NCBI RefSeq assembly: GCF_031432975.1
Contig: NZ_CP133838.1
Span: forward strand, 806,001 to 870,000
Length of the DNA: 64,000 nt
Source: Buttiauxella selenatireducens
GTDB taxonomy: Bacteria; Pseudomonadota; Gammaproteobacteria; Enterobacterales; Enterobacteriaceae
Direction of reading: 5' to 3'
In this document: positions 29,907-41,900 of the stretch, one piece after another
Numbering within the stretch: the stretch's first letter is position 1
How the letters are laid out: the number at the start of each line of letters is the position of its first letter
The notes under the pieces: generated by a model
The model's input: the letters and a program-made list of their open reading frames with translations, nothing else
Databases searched by the model: none
Told to the model about the DNA's origin: nothing
Made by a program: the position numbers and the translations under genes

Positions 29907-32900
29907 GTGAGCAATTTACTCGGTGTCATCAGAGCAGTAATTGGCCAGGTTTATGTAATCGAAGCAGATGGCTCGCAGCGTCTCTTGAAAGAAGGTGACC
30001 GAATCTACAGTGGCGAGGAGATTGTCACAGGCAGTAGCGGCGCGGTCAGCGTCTCTTTGCCCGATGGCAAAACGCTGGATCTCGGGAGTAACAGCCACTG
30101 GACTGAACACGGTCTAACCGCGGTAAATAGCACGGAACATGACGCCCAGGATGTCGCTTCGTTACAAAAAGCCATTGCTGATGGCGCTGACCCGACCCAA
30201 TCCTTAGAAGCCACCGCCGCAGGTAACGAAACGCCAGCGCCCCTTGTTGGCGGCGGCGGGGGTCATACCCACGTCCAACTGGAATTAACCGGGGAGATTA
30301 TTGATCCGACTGCCGGTTTTAAGACTCAGGGCCTGGGCGCGCCAACATGGACGCATGAATTGCCCGAAGGTGCCAGGACGGCGGGTTCTCCTCCCGTTCT
30401 CCCTCCGTTAGTTCAGATTGATGATTTTGCGGGTAACGATGGCTTCATTAACAAAAATGAAATAAATCACGCCACTATCAACGGCACCAGTAACCAGAAT
30501 CATGTGACGCTGACGTTTACCGATAGCCAAAAAAACACATTGACGATTGAAGTGGATGTCAAAAATGGTCACTGGACAACTCAACCTGATTTAAGTGGTC
30601 TTGCTGAAGGTGAGATTACCGTCGTAGCAACGGCGACAGATGTATCTGGCCGCACGGCAGTCAGCACGGCTGAAGCACAAATCGACACCATCGCGCTCCA
30701 TGACAACATCACCATTGATAACGTTACGGCAGATAACGTTATCAATATTGCCGAATCCCATCATGAACAGACTTCCGTTCATGGCACGGTCTCCGGGGAT
30801 GCCAGAATCGGCGATAAAATTACCCTCACCGTGAATGGGCATGAATACGCCGACGTGGTTATCGACCTGGGAAATGGTGTGCTGGGTTATCGCATTGATG
30901 TTTCCACCCAGGGGCTGCTGGCTGACCCGAACATCCATGCCACTGTGACCTCAACGGATGAAGCCGGTAACACCATTCAAGTCTCTTCTGACCATCACGT
31001 TGAAATCGATCTCGACGTTCATAACACCCTTTCAATCCAAACCGTGGCAGGCGATGACATCGTTAACACTGCCGAATCCCGCATGCCAACCATGATAACG
31101 GGTGTGGTCGGTGGCGATGCTCATGAAGGCGACCCGGTTACCGTGACGGTAGGTGGCCGCGATTTCCACGGTGTTGTCGTGAACGATAACGGCCAGTTGC
31201 ACTACGAAGTGCCGGTTCCAACCCACCTTCTCAAAGAAGGGGCTAATGACGTACAAGTCCAGCTCGTCAGCCACGATGCGGCGGGTAACGAAGCCATCGC
31301 TATTGAGCACAAAACCGTGGTGCTCGACACTCAGGCGCACAATGCCCTGACCATCGACACCGTGGCGACGGACAATGTGGTCAATGCCATTGAATCCCGC
31401 ATGCCGACTTTGATCAGCGGCGAGGTCACCGGCGACGCGCAGGTCGGCGATCGCGTGGTGGTGAGTGTTAATGGCAAAGAGTTCTACGGAGCGGTGACCG
31501 TCGATGAAAACGGTCACCTGCGCTATGAAGTGCCGGTGCCGACCGACGCGCTGAGTGAAGGCAGTAACGACGTGCAGGTGATGGTGACCGGCGTCGATGA
31601 TGCCGGTAACACCGCGATTGCGGTGGAACACCAGACCGTGGTGCTCGACACCCAGGCGCATAACGCTCTGACCATCGACACCGTGGCGGGTGACAACGTG
31701 GTCAATGCCATTGAATCCCGCATGCCCACTTTGATCAGCGGCGAAGTCACCGGTGATGCGCAGGTGGGCGATCACGTGGTGGTCAGCGTGAATGGCAAAG
31801 AATTTTACGGCGCGGTCACCGTCGATGAAAACGGTCATCTGCGTTATGAGGTGCCGGTGCCAACAAACGCCCTGAGCGAAGGCAGTAACGACGTGCAGGT
31901 GATGGTGACGGGTGTCGATGATGCGGGCAACACCGCAATTGCTGTGGAACACAAAACCGTGGTGCTCGATACCCAGGCGCACAACGCTCTGACCATCGAC
32001 ACCGTGGCGACTGACAACGTGGTCAACGCTGCCGAATCACGCATGCCAACGTTTATCAGCGGTGAAGTCACCGGTGACGCGCAGGTCGGCGATCACGTGG
32101 TGGTCAGCGTCAACGGCAAAGAGTTCTATGGGGAAGTCACCGTCGATGAAAGCGGTCACCTGCGCTACGAAGTGCCGGTGCCAACTGACGCGCTGCTCGA
32201 AGGCAGTAACGACGTGCAGGTGATGGTCACCGGCGTCGACGATGCCGGTAATACCGCGATTGCGGTGGAACACCAAACCGTGGTGCTCGACACCCAGGCG
32301 CATAACGCCCTGACCATCGATACCGTGGCGACTGACAACGTGGTCAACGCTGCCGAATCCCGCATGCCGACTTTGATCAGCGGCGAAGTCACCGGCGACG
32401 CACAGGTCGGCGATCACGTGGTGGTCAGCGTCAATGGCCAATCGTTTTACGGCGCGGTCACCGTCGATGAAAACGGCCACCTTCGTTATGAGGTGCCGGT
32501 GCCAACTGACGCCCTGAGCGAAGGCAGTAACGACGTGCAGGTGATGGTCACCGGCGTCGATGATGCCGGCAACACCGCGATTGCGGTGGAACACCAAACC
32601 GTGGTGCTCGACACCCAGGCGCATAACGCCCTGACCATTGATACCGTGGCGACGGACAATGTGGTCAATGCCATTGAATCCCGTATGCCCACTTTGATCA
32701 GCGGTGCAGTCACCGGTGACGCGCAGGTGGGCGATCACGTGGTGGTCAGCGTCAACGGCAAAGAGTTCTATGGTGAAGTCACCGTCGATGAAAGCGGTCA
32801 CCTGCGCTATGAAGTGCCGGTGCCAACCGACGCGCTGAGCGAAGGCAGTAACGACGTGCAGGTGATGGTGACGGGCGTCGATGATGCGGGTAATACTGCG

Positions 32901-35900
32901 ATTGCGGTGGAACACAAAACCGTGGTGCTTGACACTCAAGCGCACAACGCCCTGACCATCGGCACCGTAGCCGGTGACAACACCGTGAATACCGCCGAAT
33001 CCCGTATGCCAACGTTGATCAGCGGTGCAGTCACCGGTGATGCGCAGGTCGGCGATCATGTGGTGGTCAGCGTCAACGGTAAAGAGTTTTACGGTGCGGT
33101 GACCGCCGATGAAAACGGTCATCTGCGCTATGAAGTGCCGGTGCCGACCGACGCGCTGAGTGAAGGCAGTAACGACGTGCAGGTGATGGTCACCGGTGTC
33201 GATGATGCGGGTAATACCGCGATTGCGGTGGAACACAAAACTATCGTGCTCGACACCCAGGCGCACAACGCTCTGACCATCGACACGGTGGCGACGGACA
33301 ACGTGGTCAACGCAGCCGAATCCCGCATGCCGACATTGATTAGCGGTGAAGTCACCGGTGATGCGCAGGCGGGCGATCACGTGGTGGTCAGCGTCAACGG
33401 CCAATCGTTTTACGGCGCGGTGAGCGTCGATGAAAACGGCCACCTGCGCTACGAAGTGCCGGTGCCAACAAACGCCCTGAATGAAGGCAGTAACGACGTG
33501 CAGGTGATGGTGACCGGTGTCGACGATGACGGTAATACCGCGATTGTGGTGGAACACCAAACCGTGGTGCTCGACACCCAGGCGCACAACGCTCTGACCA
33601 TCAACACCGTGGCGGGTGACAACACCGTGAACGCCCATGAATCACGCATGCCGACGTTTATCAGCGGTGACGTGAACGGTGATGTACAGGCGGGTGACCG
33701 CGTGGTGGTCAGCGTCAACGGTAAAGAGTTTTACGGCGCGGTCACCGTCGATGAAAACGGTCACCTGCGCTATGAGGTGCCGGTGCCGACTGATGCGCTG
33801 AGTGAAGGCAGTAACGACGTGCAGGTGATGGTCACCGGCGTCGATGATGCCGGTAACACCGCGATTGCTATTGAGCACAAAACCGTCACGCTCGACACCC
33901 AGGCTAAAGCGACTATCACCATTGACAGCGTCACCGACGACAATGTGCTGAATCATTCCGAGCTGGACAAAGCGCACCAGTTGATCAGCGGCGTGGTGGA
34001 TGGCGATGCACGTAAAGGCGACGTTGTTGAGCTCGACATTAACGGACACCAATACACCGGCAACGTGATTGAGCTGAGCGACGGCACGCTGGGTTATCAA
34101 ATCCCGGTGGACTCATCGGCGTTCAGTGATAACCAGGGTGAAATCGACACCGACGTTAAATTCACCGCCAGCGTGACGTCCCACGACAAAGCGGGCAACG
34201 AGGTTATCCAGACCACCGATCACACGGTACACATTGATAATCACGCCAATAACGGCATGACCATCAACACCGTTGCGGGCGATAACGTAGTCAATAAAAT
34301 CGAGTCCGAAGGGCCGACGCACATCACCGGTATCGTCAACGGGCCGGATGCGAAAGCGGGTGACCATGTGGTGGTGCGCGTGGACGGGCACGACTTTAAA
34401 GGTGAAGTGTTCGCGGATGCGCGCGGCAGGCTGCACTACGATGTGGCGGTGCACACCGACCTGTTGCACGAAGGGAAAAACGACGTGCAGGTCACGGTCA
34501 CCAGCCATGACGGCGTGGGCAACGAAGCGGTTGCGACGGAGCATAAAACCGTCACGCTCGACACCCAGGCCAAAGCGACTATTTCGATCAACAGCGTCAC
34601 CGACGACAACGTGCTGAATCATACCGAGCTGGATAAAGCGCACCAGATCATCAGCGGCGTGGTGGATGGTGATGCGCGTAAAGGCGACGTTGTTGAACTC
34701 GACATTAACGGGCACAAATACACTGGCAACGTGATTGAACTGAGCGACGGCACGCTGGGTTATCAAATTCCGGTGGACTCCTCGGCGTTCAGTGATAACC
34801 AGGGTGAAATCGACACCGACGTTAAATTCACCGCCAGCGTGACGTCCCACGACAAAGCGGGCAACGAAGTTACCCAGACCACCGATCACACGGTACATAT
34901 CGATAACCATGCCAACAATGGCGTGACGATTCACACCGTTGCGGGCGACAACGTGGTCAACAAAACCGAGTCCGAAGGGCCAACGCACATCACCGGTATC
35001 GTTAACGGACCGGATGCGAAAGCGGGTGACCATGTGGTGGTGCGCGTGGACGGGCACGACTTTAAAGGTGAAGTGTTCGCGGATGCGCGCGGCAGACTGC
35101 ACTACGATGTGGCGGTGCACAGCGACCTGTTGCACGAAGGGAAAAACGACGTGCAGGTGACGGTTACCAGCCATGACGGCGTGGGTAACGAAGCCATCGC
35201 GACAGAGCATAAAACCGTCACGCTCGACACCCATGCTAAAGCGACCATCACGATTGACAGCGTCACCGACGACAATGTGCTGAACCACACCGAGCTGGAT
35301 AAAGCGCACCAGATGATCAGCGGCGTGGTGGATGGCGATGCACGTAAAGGCGACGTTGTTGAGCTCGACATTAACGGACACCAATACACCGGCAACGTGA
35401 TTGAGCTGAGCGACGGCTCGCTGGGTTATCAAATCCCGGTGGACTCCTCGGCGTTCAGTGATAACCAGGGTGAAATCGACACCGACGTTAAATTCACCGC
35501 CCGCGTGACGTCCCACGACAAAGCGGGCAACGAGGTTATTCAGACCACCGAACACACGGTACACATTGATAACCACGCCAATAACGGCATGACCATCAAC
35601 ACCGTTGCGGGCGATAACGTAGTCAACAAAATCGAGTCCGAAGGGCCGACGCACATCACCGGTATCGTCAATGGGCCGGATGCGAAAGCGGGTGATCATG
35701 TGGTGGTGCGCGTGGACGGGCACGACTTTAAAGGTGAAGTGTTCGCAGATGCACGCGGCAGGCTGCACTACGATGTGGCGGTGCGCACCGACCTGTTGCA
35801 CGAAGGCCAGAACGACGTGCAGGTGACGGTTACCAGCCATGACGGCGTGGGCAACGAAGCGGTTACGACAGAGCACAAAAACGTCACGCTCGACACCCAT

Positions 35901-38900
35901 GCTAAAGCGACCATCACGATTGATGATGTCACTAAAGACAATGTGCTAAACCACACGGAACTGGACAAAGCGCACCAGTTGATCAGCGGCGTGGTGGATG
36001 GCGATGCGCGTAAAGGCGACGTTGTTGAGCTGGACATTAACGGGCACAAATACACCGGTAACGTGATTGAGCTGAGCGACGGCAAGCTGGGTTATCAAAT
36101 CCCGGTGGACTCATCGGCGTTCAGTAATAACCAGGGTGAAATCGACACCGACGTTAAATTCACCGCCAGCGTGACGTCTCACGACAAAGCGGGCAACGAA
36201 GTTATCCAGACCACCGAACACACCGTACATATTGATAACCACGCCAATAACGGCGTGACGATTCACACCGTTGCGGGCGATAACATCGTTAGCTTTAAAG
36301 AGTCCCAGCACGACACCCTCATCACGGGCGATGTCACCGGGCCGGATGCGAAAGCGGGTGACGTTGTGGAAGTGCGCCTGGATGGGCATGTACAGCCGTT
36401 CTTCGGCAAGGTGTCTTATGAAAACGGCCATCTTGTCTATAAAGTTGCCGTGCCGAGTGGCGCACTTAAAGAAGGTGCAAATAATGTCACCGTGACGGTG
36501 ACCAGCCACGATAAGGTGGGTAACGAAGCGATTGCGACCGAGCATCATAACGTCACGCTGGATACCCATGCGGATGCTTCTATCACCGTTGATCGTGTCA
36601 CCAAAGATAACACCCTGAGCCACGCTGAAATGGCTGAGCAAAAGCAGTTGATCACCGGAACGGTCGGGGGTGATGCGCATAAAGGTGATGTCGTCATTCT
36701 GGACTTTAACGGGAACAAATATACCGGCCACGTTATCGAGATGGGCGACGGCTCGCTGGGCTATAAAATCCCGGTGGACTCTTCGGCATTCGGTGATAAC
36801 AACACCAAAATTGACGGGGAGGTGAAATTCACCGCGTCCGTCACCTCCCATGATGCCGTCAACAATGAAGTGACCGTGACAACTGAGCATACGGTTCATG
36901 TCGATAACTTCGCGGTTACCGGTCTGACGATGAATACCGTATCAGGCGATGGCTATGTCAACGCCAAAGAGTCCGCGCAAGATACGCTGATTACCGGCGG
37001 CGTAAGTGGTGATGCAAAAGAAGGTGATCCGGTTGTCGTGACCGTCAATAACCAAACGTTCACTGGCGTAGTGGTGAATAACCACGGCCACCTGCGCTAC
37101 GAAGTGCCGGTGCCAACAAGCGCGCTGCACGAAGGCAAGAATGATGTGGTGGTGACGCTAACCAGCCACGATGCGTTGGGCAACGAAGCCATTGCGACGG
37201 CTCATAAGAACGTCACGCTGGACACCCACGCTGACGCGACGATTACGCTTAATGGCGTCACCGAGGACAACATACTCAATCACGATGAGCTGGCCCAGCC
37301 TAAGCAGACCATCACCGGTACGGTGGATGGCGATGCCAAAGTGGGGGATATCGTCACCCTCGAGATTAACGGGCACACATACTCAGATACGGTGGTTGAT
37401 CTGGATGGCAAAGGCCATCTGGGTTACCACATCGACGTTGATTCCTCGGCGTTTGGTCAAAATAGCGAAGGCGAAATAGACCGGGACGTTAAGTTTACCG
37501 CCTCGGTGACCTCTCATGATGCGGCGCACAACGAAGTCACAGTGACCACCGATCACACGGTTCATATCGATAACCATGCCAATAACGCGATAACGATCAA
37601 TACCGTGGCTGGTGATGACTGGGTCAATGCTGCGGAATCCAACAGCGCAACGTTTATCAGTGGCGATGTGAGTGGCACGGATGCCAAAGACGGTGACCCG
37701 GTGGTGGTCAATGTTTGGGGCCACAACTACCACGGCAAGGTCGTGGCTGATGCTTACGGTAACCTGCATTACGAAGTGGCGATCCCGCGCGGAGTCCTTC
37801 ATGAAGGCGATAATGCGTTAACGGTGACGGTAACCAGTAATGATGCAGCACACAACGTTGCACATGCGGTGCTCACGCATAATGTCTCGGTTGATACCCA
37901 CGCGGATGCCACGATTTCGATTGATTCGATTACCGACGATAACATCCTGAACCACGATGAGCTGGCGACACCAATGCGACTGGTCAGTGGCGTTGTTGGC
38001 GGTGATGCGAAGCTGGGCGATTCGGTCAACCTGGAGATTAATGGTCACCATTTCAGCGGCAACGTGATCGATTTAGGTCACGGCCAGTTGGGTTACCAGA
38101 TCCCGGTTGATTCCTCGGCGTTCAGTGATAATCAAGGCAACATTGATACCAATGTTAAATTCATCGCCTCCGTTACCTCGACTGACCACTTAAACAACGT
38201 GGTGACCGTGACCACCGAGCATACGGTGCACATCGATAACCATGCCGAAGCGGGTATCACCATGGACATCGTCTCGGGTGATAACACCATCAACCAACTG
38301 GAAGCGAAGCAACACACGACCAAAGTTTCCGGCACCGTTAGCGGCGATGATGTGCACGCGGGCGATAAAATTGTCGTCACGGTGAATGGGCATAACTATG
38401 AGACAACCGTGGAGCCGCATCTCAATGGCGCGCTCGGCTATAGCCTGAATGTCCTCACCAAAGATGTGCTGGCGGATCAAAATATCACTGCACATGTTGT
38501 CGGCCATGACAGCGTCGGTAACCAACAACTGGCGGAAGTGACCACCACCATGACGGTGGACCGGGAAGCGGTGGCGACTATCACCATCGATCCGGTGACC
38601 GCCAATCATGACAATATGATCAATGGCAAAGAGTCGCAGAGCGAATTCACCAACGTGAGCGGCAGCGTCGGCGGCGATGCCAAAGAAGGCGACCTGGTCA
38701 CACTGCATATCAACGGTATCGACTACACAGGCCGGGTGGATGCAAGCCACCAATACAGCATTTCAGTCAGCACTCATGATCTGATGGTGGATCCGCACAT
38801 TACAGCAAGCGTGACGGCGACCGACCAGGCCAACAACGTGGCAACGGCACACGCGACGCAGGATATTATCGTTGATACTCAGGCGATTGCGCATATCTCC

Positions 38901-41900
38901 GTGGATTCAGTCACTGACGATAACACCCTGGATGACGAAGAACTGAATCATCGCTATTCCCTGGTGACGGGCAAAGTGTCGGGTGAAATGCAGGCGGGTG
39001 ATCCACTGACGTTGAACATCAACGGCCATGAATACCATGGCACAGTGGAAACTCTGCCTGATGGCAAACTGGGCTACGAAATTTTGGTTGAGACCCGTGA
39101 TATTCATACCGATCCAACTATCATCGCCAGCATCAGCGTGACCGATGCGGCGGGGAACAGCGTGACGGCAACCGATCATCATCGGGTGAATATTGACGAT
39201 CACGCAGACGCCTCGCTGACGATCAATATCGTCTCTGGCGACGATATTCTTAATCAACACGATCAAGAATCTGATACCACGACTATCAACGGTCGGGTGG
39301 GTGGCGACGTTAAGATTGGCGATGTGGTGGATGTGACGGTTGATGGTCAGGTTTACCACGCCGTTGTTGGGCGGCAGACCTTCCTGGGCGGTGGCCTGGG
39401 GTATTCCATTGATGTTCCGACGAAAGGTTTGCTACACGATCCGCATATTGTCGCCACCGTCAATGCCTCCGATTCCGCTGGAAACACCATCACGGCGGGG
39501 GCGACTCATGACGTCTCAAGAGATGACCATGCGGACGCAACCATTACTATCGATCCCGTCACCGACGACAATACGATTAACAATGCTGAAGCCCACAAAG
39601 ACCACACCACGATCACCGGGAATGTCACGGGCGATGTGCATACTGGCGATCAGGTTGATCTGACGGTCAACGGGCAACATTACTACGGGTATGTGAGCGA
39701 TAAAGGCACTTACACCATTGAAGTCAGCACCGCCGATTTGATTTCCGGCGGTGATAAACCGGATATTCATGCCTCAGTGATGGGGGCCGATGCGGCAGGC
39801 AACACCCTGCTGGCGGAGTTCGATCGCGTCGTGAATATTGATACGCGTGCGGACGCTGAGATAAAAATCGGCTCATTAGCACTTAACAGTTCCAGAGATT
39901 TTTGGATTATCGAAGGAACCGTCGGCGGTGATGCAAAAGAAGGGGATGTGGTCAAGATCTTCGCTGGTGGCAAAACCTATGAAACGACGGTTCAGCGCTA
40001 CCCGGACGGTCATCTTGGTTTTAGCGGCGATCACTTAACTGACCACGTGACCGGTCAACCTGTCTACATCAATGCTCATGATTTAGACAATAATGCGGAT
40101 GTTAGCGTACAGATAACCAGCACCGATCCGTACGGTAATACCGAGACGGCAACCGCTCAGGTTCATGCTAACGTGCCGTGGTCTACCAATAACAACGGCA
40201 CCGATCATAACGGTGGCACCACGACACCACATTACAGCGATCCGCATGCCACGATCACCATCAACACGGTTGCGGGTGACAACACCATTAACCAAACCGA
40301 GTCTCAGTCACCGACGACGGTGGTTCGCGGCACCGTGTCGGGCGATGTTAAGGAAGGCGATCATGTGACGGTGCATGTTGGCGGCAAAGATTATGACTGC
40401 ATCGTTTCTGAGCAGCCAAATCTTCCGGGCGAATTGGGGTACGAAGCCAACGTCGACACCAAAGACCTCATGGCAAACCCGAACATCACGGCAAGCGTCA
40501 CGGCACATAATGGCGGTACCGTCACTCACGTATTTGATGCACAGGCAAAAGTGCAAGTGGATACCGATGTTAGCGCTACGATCCAACTGGATAAAATTGC
40601 CGGTGACAACACGATTAACATCGCAGAAGCGAAGAACGGCACCACCACCATTAGTGGAACAGTGACGGGCGATGGCGTGCATGATGGCAGCAATGTCACG
40701 TTGATGGTCAACGGGCACAAGATCACAACGCAAGTACACGAAGATCCGGCAACGGGTGTGATGACATTCAGCAAAGATGTCAGCATCGACGACCTGCGCC
40801 AGAATCCTCAGGTCACTGCCAGCGTGGATGGGCATGACGACAAAGGCAATGTGATCACCGTTTCGAATGATGTCACCGTTACCGTTGATACCGATGTTTC
40901 TGCGCATGTCACCATCGATAACGTCACGTCTGATAACGTCCTTAACCTGAATGAAACGCGCAACGTGAATACCGACATTACCGGTACAGTTTCAGGTGAT
41001 GTGGAGCAGGGCGATCATGTGACGATCACCGTCAATAATCATAAATATGATGCTGTGGTGGACGGCAGCGACACTTACAAAGTGAGTGTCCTCACCAGCG
41101 ATCTGGTGCAGGGCAAAACGATCACTGCGGAGGTCACCGGACACGATGCGGCGCAAAACAGCGTCACCGTGACGGGAACTCACGGGCTTTCTGTTGATAC
41201 CGTTGCTGAAGGTTCCATCACCATAAACACGGTGTCGGGCGACAATATCCTCAGTGCGAACGATCTCAGCGCCAAAACGACGGAAATAAGCGGCGTGGTG
41301 GGTAAAGATGCGCGTATTGGTGATGAAGTCACAATCACGCTCAATGGCCACACAACGGTCGTCACGGTGGGTGAATTGCCTAATATGAACGGGCAGCTTG
41401 GCTACACAATGCAGGTCAATACCGCTGATTTAAAAGCTGAATTAGACGCTGAATTAACGGCTCATCCACATGAACAGCCACATATTACCGTGACGGTTTC
41501 AGGCAAAGATGATGCGGGTAATGACTTTAGCCAAAGTGCATCCAGACCTGTCGCCATTGACGATCATGCCGATGTTGCTTTGAACATCAATGACGTGACT
41601 GACGATAACGTGCTGAATAACGATGAAAGCAAACAGGCGCTTACGGAGATTAGCGGTACGGTCAGCGGTGACGTGCATGTTGGCAATAATGTGATTGTGC
41701 ACGTTAATGGCAACGACCTGATTGTCCCGATTGAAAAAGATGCGAGTGGCAATCTGACCTTTAGCGTGAAAGTGCCGACCTCAGATCTGCTTCAGAATCA
41801 AATCATTACTTACACGGTGACCGGAACCGATGCGGTGGGTAACACCGTGATTGTTTCCGAAAACAACACTATTACCGTTGATAAGACGGCATCAAACAGC

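Noticed and set aside
32037-33638. Long antisense open frame (533 codons) opposite the adhesin repeats
   Set aside because: It arises because the coding repeats have GC-rich third positions and no antisense stops; the translation is low-complexity, His/Val-rich and repeats with the same period.
34113-35900. Second long antisense frame (595 codons) opposite the adhesin
   Set aside because: Same artefact of the 666-bp repeats; no ribosome binding site and no recognisable domain.
31315-36550. CRISPR-like regular repeats
   Set aside because: The repeats are contiguous coding units of 321 or 666 bp without spacers; they encode adhesin domains.
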